Assembly (NCBI RefSeq): GCF_022965805.1
Contig: NC_133102.1
Location: 9,494,885 to 9,558,884 of the forward strand
Length of the DNA stretch: 64,000 nt
Direction of reading: 5' to 3'
Origin: Primulina eburnea
Taxonomy: Eukaryota; Streptophyta; Magnoliopsida; Lamiales; Gesneriaceae
Shown here: positions 23,852 to 34,877 of the stretch, piece by piece
Layout: each line of letters begins with the position of its first letter
Position numbering within the stretch: position 1 is the stretch's first letter
Program-made: the position numbers and the translations under genes
Notes under the pieces: generated by a model
Databases searched by the model: none
Seen by the model: only the letters and a program-made list of their open reading frames with translations
What the model was told of the DNA's origin: nothing

Positions 23852-24841
23852 CTAGTACTCGATGTTCTGAATATGAGCTTGATTAACGGCCTGATACTCA
23901 GTCAGATAAGTGGCCCAAGCGCCCAATTCGTTGATGCGATCTCGCATGGCACGGCGGCGTGGCTGCGGAGGTGGTGGTGCATGTCCTAAGGCCGGAGGTG
24001 GTTGAGCTGCTCTCCCATAATCGAAAAATACCTCCTCGGGCAGCTCAGCCTGTCTTTTCTCCCTTTTGGATCGATAAAGAGCCTCATCAATGGCTCTCAT
24101 CGGCGGTAGCCACTCATCATCATCAGCAAATATCACCCCTGCTCGGGCACATAGCTCAGTCACGATCGTCGGAAAGTAAAACACCAAATTGCTGCTGTAT
24201 ATACACATGTTGAGCTGTCCAAAGATGAGCCTGCCCACATCAATCACCATCCCAGTATAGATGGCATACAGAACAACCGCCCGCTCACGCTGCACATCAC
24301 TCGTATGACCGACCGGCATCAATCTCTTAGATAAAAACGCATACCACAATGTCGCGTCCACTTTCAAAAATTTTTCAAGAAAAACCGTATACGTCCCCCG
24401 TTGTTTCCACGTGGTGCCCGGATAACAGAGTGTGCGAATAATCAAATCATAATCCGGGTTAAGCACCCACGCCTAAAACACCGAATCATCAACCGACTGT
24501 AAACCCAACATGTCATTGATCGTATGGGAATCATACGGGACTAGATGTCTCCTCACAAATGCCTTATGCTCATTCCCCTCCGGAGCGTTGGCATAGAATT
24601 CACGCACAATCGGAACCACTGCTGCGTTCGGTTGTGCCACAAAGGCAGTCCACCCTCTTCCTGCTACTAGGAACTCCGCAAATTGACCGATAATACACGG
24701 GCTAAATCCTCGCTCAGGGATTGGTTTCCTATGTAGTCTAGCATTTTCATATCTCTCCCTAGCATTATCATTCACAAACATAGACGGAGTAGACCGAGAA
24801 CTAGAGGCACCACGAGTTACCTTAGATCTTTTGGGTGCCAT
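23852..24841 (-). pseudogene. Athila env-position ORF (plant transposon protein domain)
   Basis: The minus-strand frame starts at 24841 (MAPKRSKVTRGASSS) and runs to 23852, about 329 codons with one in-frame TAG at 24473-24475. The middle (RGFSPCIIGQFAEFL, GRGWTAFVAQP, VVPIVREFYANA, then FLSKRLMPVGHTSDVQRERA) matches the putative plant transposon protein family found downstream of integrase in Athila and related elements. The Pro-rich tail (QPPPALGHAPPPPQPRRR) follows. No signal peptide or membrane segment is evident, so an envelope function is not supported by this sequence. Its biochemical role is unknown. Confidence 0.75.
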
Positions 24842-25655
24842 GTGGGGAGTGGAGTGCACAAAATATCCAACCGCCAGAAAATTGTTGAAGGTCGCCGGAG
24901 AAGCTCGCCGGAATTTGTGGAAGATGACCGAAGTTGAAAAAATTGTAGTCTAAATGCTTCCGGGTGGATTGTTGAAAGCAAGATCGAGTCTTTGCCCTGA
25001 AAATCAACAAATAAAGGTCTTTAGCACACAAGAGCAAGGAGGGCGCCGATTATTTGAGGAGGAGGAGTAGGGTTCGAAGTGGGGAAGAAAGGGGAAAATT
25101 TTTTTTTTTTATAGTTTGCGCGACTCGCTAGGACGGTCAAAAGTGTCCGCCCTAGCGAGTGGTTTTCGGTAACAAATTATTTGAACCATACGAGTGCTCG
25201 CTGGGGCGGTCAGTTTTGACCGCCCTAGCGAGGGGTTCTCGCCGAAAACTTATTTGAAAAATACGAGTTCTCGCTGGGGCGGTCACTTTGGACCGCCCTA
25301 GCGAGTGGTTCTCGCCATAAAACCATTTTTTTTTAAAATCGCTCGCGGGGGCGGTCAAAAGTGACCGCCCTAGCGAGGCGTTTTCGGCGACTATGTTTTT
25401 GAAAAAAAAAGCGAGGGCTCGCTGGGGCGGTCAGTTTTGACCGCCCTAGCGAGACATTCTCGAAAAAAAGAAATAAATAAAAAAATATAAAAACAATGAA
25501 TGCCATGCCATGCAACTACCTAAATGCAAATGATGCGATTAATGAATAAAGGAAAAAGATAAAATCAACATAGGGAGTATAAGTAGTTCTCAATTTACAG
25601 TCTAGAGCTCGACTTGTCACCCATGTCCTCAATGACTGTCATGGAGCCGAGTGAC
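24842..25655 (-). other. Athila spacer between integrase and the env-position ORF
   Basis: A non-coding spacer. A TC-rich leader-like stretch lies near 25020-25100 and the palindrome array fills 25124-25453. No gene is supported. Confidence 0.6.
25124..25453. repeat. Array of five 36-bp palindromes, period about 73 bp
   Basis: Units lie at 25124-25159, 25197-25232, 25270-25305, 25342-25377 and 25418-25453 (starts 73, 73, 72 and 76 bp apart). Each has a 16-base arm CTCGCTRGGGCGGTCA, a 4-base loop, and the arm TGACCGCCCTAGCGAG (a few units differ at one or two positions). The spacers are AT-richer and less conserved, several with TTCTCG or TTTTCGG beside the arm. The same unit occurs in both LTRs. 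Confidence 0.92.
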
Positions 25656-26858
25656 TCAAATTTGTGGCTCAATTGTGCCACCGATATAGTGCTTCAATCT
25701 TTGAGCGTTCACAGTGAACGTCCCTTCCTTGCCATCATGCAACACCACTGCACCTGATGGGAACACTTTGGCTATAGTGAATGGTCCTGACCACCTTGAC
25801 TTTAGCTTGCCCGGAAAGAGTCGTAAGCGAGAATTGTATACCAACACCGCTTCACCCACTTTGAATTCCCTTCTTATAATGTGTTTGTCATGGGCTCGTT
25901 TGGTGCGTTCCTTGTAAGATAGTGCAAGGTCATAAGCTCTTCCCCGAAACTCATCTAACTGATTCAACTGCAGCAATCGTTTTTCACCTGCAAGAGCAAA
26001 ATCAAAGTTTAGTGCTTTGGTCGCCCAATATGCTCAATGCTCTAACTCGACTGGTAGATGACATGCTTTACCAAAAAGCAACCTATATGGTGTAGTGCCT
26101 ATAGGTGTTTTAAAAGCAGTACGATACGCCCACAAAGCACCATCTAACCGAATGGACCAGTCCTTTCTATTCACATTAACCGTCTTCTCCAAAATCCTCT
26201 TAATTTCTCGATTAGATACTTCAACTTGTCCACTAGTTTGGGGATGGTATGAAGTGGAAACCTTGTGGGTGACACCATATTTGCCCAACAGTTTATCAAA
26301 AATTTTGTTGCAAAAATGGGTGCCACCATCTCTTATGATTGCACGTGGTGCACCAAATCGATTAAAAATATGTTTCTTCAAAAATTTTAACACCACTTGT
26401 GCATCATTAGTGGCACAAGCCTCTGCCTCCACCCATTTAGATACATACTCCACTGCCACCAGAATAAATTTCTTTGCAAAAAACGCAGGAAAAGGACCCA
26501 TAAAATCAATCCCCCACACATCAAATATTTCACACTCAATAATGTTATTTAAAGGCATCTCATGACGATTGGAAATATTACATGTGCGTTGGCATATATC
26601 ACAATTGAGAACATACCAACGCGCATCCTTAAAAAGGGTTGGCCAATAGAAGCCACATTCAAGTACCTTAGATGCCGTCCGTATGGGTCCAAAGTGATCA
26701 CCTACCTCACGGTCATGACAATGGTTCAGAATTTGATTGGTTTCCTCCTCCGCCACACATCTTCTTATCATAGAATCTGCACAGATCTTAAACAAAAACA
26801 GTTCCTCCCAAAAATAATATTTCACGTCTGAAAAGAATTTCTTTCTTTGGTGAAACAA
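25656..26858 (-). pseudogene. Athila integrase, one nonsense codon
   Basis: The minus-strand frame opens near 26858, where it is shifted from the upstream pol frame. It holds the H-H-C-C zinc region ([12 protein letters not shown], then CDICQRTC) and the D-D-E core: [21 protein letters not shown], and [24 protein letters not shown] at 26034-26036 breaks the frame after LPVELEH; the C-terminal part (GEAVLVYNSRLRLFPGKLKSRWSGPF) continues in the same frame to 25656. Integrase would join element DNA to the host chromosome. Confidence 0.85.
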
Positions 26859-28489
26859 TAATTAGGTGGAGGTGTGCCAGTGACAAGAAAATTTGCAAAG
26901 TCGGCATACCAAGGGTACGCATTTACCTCAAGCAATTGTTCATCAGGAAACCAGTCATCTATATCATCGTCACTGCCCTTAATTCTAACATGCTCAAGCC
27001 TAGATAGGTGGTCAGCAACTACATTTTCCACACCCTTTTTATCTCGAATCTCGAGATCAAATTCTTGCAGTAATAAAATCCACCTAATTAACCTAGGTTT
27101 CGCATCCTTCTTAGCAAGCAAGTATTTCAGGGCAGAATGATCTGTATACACGGTTACTTTAGACAGAACAAGGTATGAATGAAATTTGTCGAAAGCAAAT
27201 ACTATAGCAAGCAATTCCTTTTCAGTAGTAGCGTAATTCAATTGAGCATCATTTAAAGTCTTACTTGCATAGTAGATGGTATGAAATACCTTGTTCTTCC
27301 TTTGACCCAGCACCGCACCCACAGCTGTATCACTAGCATCGCACATCACCTCAAACGGTAACTCCCAATCAGGGACAGTCAGAACAGGTGCTGTCACCAA
27401 GCTTTCCTTGAGTATCTCGAATGCCTCTTGCATATTTGGATTTAGTCTCCTTTGTGGTTGTGCTAGAGGTGAGTATTTATCTTCCATCAGAATTTTATGC
27501 ATGCAGATCGAAGGACTTATCCCTTTTATGTCCGAAACCTTCCAAGCGAATGCTCCTTTATGCTCCTTAAGGACTCCCAAGAGCTTACTCTCCATATCAT
27601 CTATCAAAGAAGAGGAAATAATAACAGGCAATTTATTATCTTCTCCTAAATATACGTACTTGAGATGTGGAGGTAGTGGTTTGAGCTCCAAAGTAGGTGG
27701 CTCCTCTAGGCTTGACTTTTGAGGCATTAAATCTTTTCTGTCTCCCAAGTCCTCTAGTCTAAGCCTCACTTGCTTTCTCCAAGGTGGAATGGCATTCAAG
27801 TGAGCTACCATCTCCATGTTTTCCTCGTCTAGCTCGTCCTCCTGCTTTTCAGTAGTGAGAGTGGCCTCCAATGGTTCTTTCAATCCATCCTGCATAAAAT
27901 CACAAACGAGAGAATCCAAGACATCAATACGAAAACAACTATCATTGTGCATTGTGTGCTTGAGAGTATTAAAGACATCAAAAATAATTTCTTCTTCTCC
28001 AACTCTCAGTCTCAACTTCCCCTCTTCAACATCAATTAGCGCTTTCCCCGTGGCCAGAAACGGTCTCCCTAGGATTAAAGGCATCTCTAAATCTTCCTCC
28101 ATGTCTAGTATCACAAAATCTGCAGGAAAAATGAACTTATCCACTTTCACCAAAACATCTTCGATAATCCCACGTGGATACTTGACAGATCTGTCAGCCA
28201 GCTGCAACGACATCCTAGTTGGCTTGGGTTCACCTAATCCCAGTCTCCTAAACACAGAAAAAGACATCAGATTAATACTCGCACCAAGATCACATAGAGC
28301 TTTATGAAAATTAATGTCACCAATAATGCAAGGTATAGAGAAACTCCTTGGATCTTTTTGCTTAGGAGGCATCTTGTTTTGAACTAAAGCGGAGCAATTT
28401 TCAGTCAAATTCACCGTCATATGATCTTCTAGCTTCCGCTTATTCGCTAAGATATCTTTCAAGAATTTTGCATAACTTGGCATATTCAA
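26822..28489 (-). pseudogene. Athila protease-RNase H frame with RT core deleted
   Basis: A 555-codon minus-strand frame. The protease is seen at CDLGASINLMS, with LGRPFLATGKALIDV further on. The N-terminal border of RT is reached at AQPQRRLNPNMQ, but at about 27430 the frame passes directly to EAFEILKESLVTAPVL, the segment that precedes RNase H. The RT palm, including the Y/FxDD motif, is missing with no frame loss. RNase H retains CDASD, TTEKELLAIVFA, YTDHSALKYL and VADHLSR. Upstream and downstream frames are shifted (near 28500 and 26850). This copy cannot make reverse transcriptase. Confidence 0.88.
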
Positions 28490-30118
28490 TAAAGCATCAG
28501 CAAAAGAATGTTAATATGCAATTTTTTAAATACCTCAAGAAATTTACCAAACTGTGCATCTAATTTAGCTTTCTTCATTGCTGCAGGAAAAAGGTGGAGG
28601 GATAACAATTTTATTTTGTGCAATAGGTGTAGATGTAGAGTTAGAAGACTTACCTCCTCGAGTTTCCACCTCATCCTCACCGTGCCTGGTCTTTTCCTCA
28701 TTAGACTCGAGTGCTTTTCCACTACGCAATTCCACAGCCTTCACATGTTCTCTTGGGTTAGTTTCCGTGTTGCTTGGCAAAGCTCCTTGCTCCCTATTAG
28801 CAATCAACTTAGCCAATTGTCCGATTTGATTCTCTAACCCCTTTATGGATGCATCTTGATTCTGAAATCTCGTCTCTGTTGCAGAAATGAATTTAGTCAT
28901 CATTTGCTCTAAATTGGACTTCTCCTCCCGAGGCGGCTCTGGCTTGAATCCTTGGTGCATCCCATATGGTGGACCTCTTTGTTGGCGATTTTGGTTATTT
29001 TGACCTCCCCACGAAAAGTTTGGGTGGTTCCTCCATCCCGTATTATATGTATTCGAATAAGGGTCATTTCTAGGACGGTTCTGGAATCCCACTTGTTTTA
29101 CCGTTGCTCCCTCAGGCACATAGAATGGATTGCCATCTTGGCAATCTTGCACGTCATGCTCACCCCCACACTTATCACAGAAAATTTCTTGCAGACGCAT
29201 AGCCGACCCACTCATGCTCATCCCGTCAATCTTCCTATTCAAAGCTTCTAACTGTGCTGAGACCGCCGACAAATCATTAACTTGATTAACTCCAGCACCT
29301 CGTCTCTGCCTATCAGACTGAGGATGATAGCTACTAGCAGCCATCTCCTCCAATAACTCATATCCTTCCTCAGCCGTCTTTCTCAGTAAGTTACCACATG
29401 CAGCAGCATCTATCATAGTACGGTTAGGAGTAATCAGACCATAGTAGAAAGTTTGAACAACTAACCCAAGCGGTAGCTCATGGTGTGGACATCTCCTCAA
29501 CAAGTCCTTGTAGCGCTCCCATGCCTCGTAAAGTGACTCGTTCTCATATTGAGCAAACGTAGTAATGTCGGCTCTAAGCTTCATAGTCTTCGACGGAGGG
29601 AAGTACTTGATCAGGAATGCCTTTGCCATATCCTCCCATGTAGTGATAGACCCTACAGGCAAACAGTTTAACCACGACTTAGCTTTATCTCTCAGTGAAA
29701 ATGGAAATAAACGCAAACGAACAGCATCATCAGAAACGCCATTAAACTTAAAAGTATCACAAATTTCAAGAAAGTCAGCTATATGAGAATTAGGGTCGTC
29801 AAGTGCACTTCCCCCAAATTGGACAGTGTTCTGAATCATCTGAATGATAGCTGGCTTGATCTCAAACTGATTAACTCGGATGGCTGGTCTTACGATGCTT
29901 GGACGTTCTCCCTCAAGAGACGGCTGTGCATAATCCAACATCGGTATACGGCTTGGCTCCTCTCTTTGTTGATCGCCTTCTATTCTTTCCATTGCTCTTT
30001 GCTGCTGTAGTCGACGTCTAGATGTGCGTTCAATCTCGGGGTCAAAAGGCTCAAGCTTAAACTCGAGTGATCTTTGCATGCACCACAAGAAAAATCTGCA
30101 ACACAAGGAGAGTATCAA
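28486..30118 (-). pseudogene. Athila gag, frameshifted at its 3' end
   Basis: The long minus-strand frame 30118-28565 (up to 517 codons; the true start may be internal) shows RTSRRRLQQQRAMERIEG, then the gag core (LDDPNSHIADFLEICDTFKF, RLRLFPFSLRDKAKSWLN, FLIKYFPPSKTMKLRADI). A Cys-rich CDKCGGEHDVQDC segment near residue 320 resembles a zinc knuckle. After 28565 the gag-pol linker continues in other frames (AKLDAQFGKFLEVFKKLHIN, ending 28486), so at least two frameshifts separate gag from protease. Confidence 0.85.
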
Positions 30119-30180
30119 ATAGCAATAAAATAAATAATAATAAAGAATTTAAATGAGAAATAAAAATTGTGAATCAACAG

Positions 30181-30198
30181 TCCCCGGCAACGGCGCCA
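30181..30198 (-). promoter_or_regulatory. Athila primer-binding site (tRNA-Asp type)
   Basis: On the minus strand, TGGCGCCGTTGCCGGGGA lies six bases inside the 5' LTR. It pairs with the 3' end of plant tRNA-Asp with one mismatch and is the usual Athila primer site. Confidence 0.85.
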
Positions 30199-30204
30199 AA
30201 AACT

Positions 30205-31540
30205 TGATCGAGCAAAACTTGCACAGTGAATAGTCCCAAAATTTATTTTATAATTGAAAGCTCGATTTAAATATCGCAAGTGCACGATAGTCAAGTTATA
30301 ATAAACATAAGTGAATACGAGTATCGATCCACAAGGACTGCGTTACAATATTTTTATTTTCAAGTAAAGTTCTTTAGCAACGATAGAATGAGTTGATGAT
30401 TGAACTAATGTAGAATAAACAAGTAAAATAATTAAAATGCAAAGGAAATGTGTTCAAGAACGCAATGATTAATTTGGATCAAATCAAAGGAGAAATGAAT
30501 TTGTTGGGAAATTATCAGTTCACCTACCACTCGTGTTTAAATAATTACACTCGACTTTTACTCGTGCATTCGACGGAATTCCCTAGACTAATTAATATAT
30601 TCTGTCGAGCTATATTAATACTAATCATAAACATGCAGTACTCAAGTGTCCTCAAGTATTTAACAGCTCAAGATTGCATTACTTCCTATGGAATCCACCA
30701 GCTTTCATCCGGGTGAACTATCACTATCGACACGTACCCAATTCCGTATATCTACTAAAATTGTAAATCCGTGGTTTATACTATTTGATCTTATTGTTAA
30801 TTATTCTATCGAAATCATTAACAACATGAAATAATCAAAGGAAGTTAGCTAGACTTCGATTGAAATAAGAAAGAACAATAGCATAAACAAATCACTAATA
30901 ACAACGTCGAGAAATAATGTTAAACAACGAGTACGGGGTAGGATCCCCTCCAATCCCAACAAATCTAGAGTTTAGCTACTAAAATTCATAATAAAAACCA
31001 ACAACAATCTAAGAATTAAAATTTGAATAATGAAAATACTAAAGATGACAACGGATGACGGCCACGACGCGTGGAAATCTCGAGGTCTTCGAAATCTCCT
31101 TTGCTCCTAGCCTTTTCTCCAAGAAAATATGATGAAAATAATGATATCAGCCTGCAAAACGGCGCCCCTCTCGTGTACTAGGTCTATGGTGTCGGATAGA
31201 GTCCATAAAAAGTGAAACAAATCTTTTCAAATCTCGTGCCTCGCAAGGGCGGTCAAAAGTGTCCGCCCTAGCGAGAGGTTCTCGCAGAAAATTCCTCGGC
31301 AATGTCCCTGGGTTCGCTGGGGCGGTCACTTTTGACCGCCCTAGCGAGTCCTTCTCGATGCTTTGGCAAATATTCTCCCACTTTTTGGTTCAATTCCTAC
31401 AAAATAACCACCAACTACACGAGATCAGTCATATGCTAAATAATGCTAGAAAAATGCTAAATTAAACTAAAACAAACAAATATGATGCATGAATGCGACT
31501 CAAAACCAACACTAAAAACACGTAAAAACGAGTCCTATCA
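30205..31540 (-). repeat. 5' LTR of the Athila-type element (two palindromes)
   Basis: 1336 bp with the same ends as 21016-22423. Palindromes lie at 31240-31275 and 31313-31348. The third unit of the other LTR, with its spacer, is absent. Confidence 0.88.
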
Positions 31541-31545
31541 ACCTA

Positions 31546-33101
31546 CAGTAAGACAAATTTGGGTAACTAAGGTAAAAACTCACTGTAATGTTGTCTATAC
31601 TTCATTGAAAACTAATACTGCAGGTCATTGGTACTTTGAGAGCGGAAGCTCACGCCACATGACAGGTTCAAGAGAACATGTCATCGATTATGTTGAACAA
31701 AAATGTGGTAGAGTAACGTATGGAGGGGGAGCTAAAGGAAAAATAGTGGGAAAGGGAACTTTGAATGTGGAAGGACTACCAAAGCTCCACAATGTGCTTC
31801 ATGTTGAAGGATTAAATTCGAATTTGATAAGAATAAGCCAATTGTGTGATGATAATTTACTTGTTAAGTTTGATAGACATACTTGTGAAGTTTTTGATGA
31901 AACTAATATGTGCATTATGACAGGTACAAGGTCTTCGGATAATTTCTATCAAATAGGTGAAGATCTTTCATGAAAACATGTGCAAATCACCGAACTTGAC
32001 ATTTGGCATCAAAAACTCGGACATGCAAGCTTCAAAACCTTAAAGAACTTGAGTAAGTACGATGCAGTGCGAGATATGCCTAATCTTTCATTTGGTATAC
32101 TATTTGTGTGCGGAGATTGTCAAAAAGGTAAGCAAACTCGCGCGTCACACCCAGTATTGCCATCATCTGGGACAACACTCTGTCTGGAGTTACTACATAT
32201 GGATCTAATGGGTCCTATGGAAGTTGAAAGTTTCGGAAGTAAGAAATATTCATTTGTGTGTGTAGATGACTTTTCACAATTTTCTTGGATAATTTTTATT
32301 AGGGAAAAGTTAGACACTTTCGATGTGTTTAAAAAATTGATCACAAAAATTACAAACTTTCATAATTTGAAGGTGAGAAGGATAAGGACTGACCATGGTA
32401 AGGAATTCGAAAACACTTCATCCTCATCTTTTTGTGACAAAAAAAGTATTTCACATGAATTTTCTGCTCCAAAGACACCACAACAAAATAGGATAGCCGA
32501 ACGTAAGAAAAGAACACTTCAAAAAATGACAAGGGTGATGTTGACTTCAAAGTGTATTTCAAAGCATTTTTGGGCAGAAGCCCTTAACACCGCTTGCCAC
32601 ATTTCAAATAGGGTGTATTTGAGAAGTGGTTCGACTATGACATCGTATGAGATAATTATGGGAAAGACGCCTGACCTTAAATATTTTCATGTTTTTGGTT
32701 GTGTGTGCTATGTTTTGAATGACAGGGATAAACTTGCAAAATTTGATTCAAAGACTGATAAGTGTTTGTTTTTGAGATATGAAACTAATAGTCGAGCTTA
32801 CCGCATGTTTAATTTACGAACTAAAACTATTATGGAATCCATTAATGTTGCTTTTGATAACTGTGCAGATTTGAAAAAGAAAATAGCTGAAGATAATGTG
32901 GAAGACCTACTGGAAATTCCAATCATACTGGAAAATACAGATGTTGCTCCAGATTTTGCTCCAGACGTTGCAACACCTAGCACAACACTTGACACTGAAG
33001 TCACTGAAGTTGAGGACAAAACGAATAACAATGATGACGCAGTAGATGATGAACATAATATTCCAAGTAAAATTCTGAAAAACCATCATTATCTCAAATA
33101 A
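31546..33101 (+). pseudogene. Sirevirus protease and integrase, broken
   Basis: This resumes the copia frame after the Athila target duplication. The protease site reads WYFESGSSRHMTG: the catalytic Asp of the usual DSG is Glu here (GAG, 31638-31640). A TGA at 31971-31973 interrupts the frame, which continues without shift into GAG-pre-integrase (WHQKLGHASFKTL, CGDCQKGKQTRASH) and integrase core (ELLHMDLMGPM, RTDHGKEFENT, PQQNRIAERKKRTL), keeping the D-D-E residues. An acidic linker follows and the frame stops at 33099-33101. Confidence 0.85.
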
Positions 33102-33584
33102 TTGGAAGTATGCATGAAAGTGTCCAAACTCGAAAGAAAGAAAAAGTGGATTACGGAAAGATGACTGGAGTTATTTGCATGAGCTCCTTATACTCACAGA
33201 TTAAGTGAATATCTACTGGAAATTGGCTTCAAACGAAGTGAGGTAGACAAAACTCTTTTTATTCAGAAATCTAAAGGTGAGATTCTTATTTGTCAAGTCT
33301 ATGTGGATGATTTCTCACAATTTTCATGAGTTAGTTTCATTAGAGAGAAATCGGATACTGTGATAATTCTAGTGCAATTGATATTTCAAAAAAATCCAGT
33401 ACAACACTCTCGAACTAAACACATTGACATTAGACACCACTTTATTCGAGATTTATTAGAAAAAGGATTGATTCGAATTGAATGTGTTGGTACAAATAAC
33501 CAACTGACTGACATATTCACAAAATCATTAGACTTTGAGAGATTCTCCAACCTTAGGAAATCTCTTAGCATATGTTCTGCCTGA
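33102..33584 (+). pseudogene. Sirevirus RT/RNase H remnant with an integrase-like chimeric joint
   Basis: Most RT is missing. A piece with RLSEYLLEIGFKRSEVDKTL ends in VYVDD (about 33298-33312), the RT active-site motif. It is followed in frame not by RT but by FSQFS, a stop, [10 protein letters not shown], which matches the integrase segment at 32262-32325. The RNase H C-terminus then appears ([28 protein letters not shown]). The joint lies on the shared VDD codons. Confidence 0.75.
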
Positions 33585-34877
33585 TCATTCATAGATGTTA
33601 TCTCAGATGTTACAACATCTCGGACAACACCTAACATGCATGTGCATTTCTAGGACTTAGACATACTGCATCTGCATGCATACTGTTATATGATGTGTTA
33701 TCACAGTGTTGCATAATCTTCTGGTGCACTTACAATTTTTTGTTCTATCTAAACTTAACAAACTTGGATATGATTAATAATCTGATTAAATCACAAAGTA
33801 GTTGAAGGATGATCATGTACTCCATGACATTATCCCATACGAAAGGTGACTTGAAAAAATTGAGTAAAAAGAAAAATCAATTATGCATATGCTCTCTATC
33901 AGAAGAAAAGATGGGAAAAAGCTACCTAAAAGAGTCCAATGAAGAATGTGCTTTTAGTGTGGGAGCTACCTCTTCTGAATTTAATACAAAGGGCAAAAAT
34001 AGAAGAAAATAGAAAAAGCTACCTAGAGGAGTCCTAAAGAAGGCCGTTCTTCTAGTGTGAGAGCTACCACTTCTATGATCAGAAAGTTGATAAGTCTTTA
34101 AGTGTGCAGAAAAATCAAAATATATTTTGAAATTGGACGTATTGTCAGAAGATGTTGCCAACATTTGTGACAACATTTCATTTGTGAACATATCTCATAT
34201 TTGTTTTCATGTTTATATTTTTTGTTACATTCTGTTATTAGGTATAAATATGTCATGCATAAACATAACATTGTGAATATTGTTGGTCAAGAGGGTATGC
34301 GTATTTCAACAGAGAAAATTCGATGAAAATCCGGATTTTTGCTAGAAATCCAATATTTGTGATTTTTGATGGTTCAGTGGTGTTAAAATCGATGTGGATT
34401 TCAATTCTGGAATTTTTTTTGAAATGATTCTTGACGCAATTATTCAGTATTTTTGGATAGTGATTACTCGCTGAAGCTGATCTTGTCTTCTATGAGAACT
34501 TAGTTTCTGACTATCGTCTGGCTATGGAGGTGGATGTCCATTCTGGACAAAAAGGGGGAGAAGATGCGACTCAAACTCAAGGGACTGTGAATTGAAAGGA
34601 TCACATGATACCATCTATCTGATACCTTTGCTTGATTTCGTTTTTAATGTTCTGCTCTGTTAAGGTTCTGCTTCCCTGATGTGTTTCTGTTTTAATGAAC
34701 TGTTAACGATTTTCTCAGGTGTTGTCTCAAGTGTTGCCAACACAACGAACAACACCCGTACTAATTTGATTTTATTCAGGGGGAGAAAAATTCTCATATT
34801 AAGGGGAAGTTAACTGGAGATTAACTGATAAATTGAGTTTGATTTGATTTTGTCTAGAAAAGCAAAAAGAGAGAGAT
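33585..34877 (+). other. Sirevirus 3' non-coding region with repeated polypurine tracts
   Basis: There is no gene. Polypurine runs lie at 34549-34564 (AAAAGGGGGAGAAG), 34778-34790 (GGGGGAGAAAAA), 34800-34810 and 34861-34876 next to the LTR. A tandem duplication of about 100 bp covers roughly 33910-34075 (shared AAAAAGCTACCTA, GAGTCC and GAGCTACC words). Multiple polypurine tracts are a known Sirevirus feature. Confidence 0.65.

Larger units (their letters stand above)
21016..31540 (-). mobile_element. Complete-ended Athila-type gypsy element, RT-deleted
   Basis: LTRs lie at 21016-22423 and 30205-31540. A perfect target duplication ACCTA flanks it (21011-21015, 31541-31545). Minus-strand order: LTR, tRNA-Asp-type primer site, gag, protease, RNase H, integrase, palindrome array, env-position ORF, polypurine tract, LTR. 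Thirteen or so LTR differences were counted by eye over about 1336 bp (about 1%), so it is young, but the coding frames are broken and the RT core is missing. Lineage is inferred from gag, the primer site and the env-position ORF. Confidence 0.88.

Noticed and set aside
25124..25453. CRISPR-like regular palindromic repeats
   Set aside because: The period and palindromes look superficially similar, but the setting is a plant retrotransposon, the spacers are related to each other, and no cas genes exist.
25124..25453. Arg/Ala-rich ORFs across the palindromes
   Set aside because: Several frames stay open only because the repeat lacks stops. The peptides are low-complexity repeats of the palindrome.
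26095..28307. Plus-strand ORFs across Athila pol
   Set aside because: They are antisense shadows of protease, RNase H and integrase.
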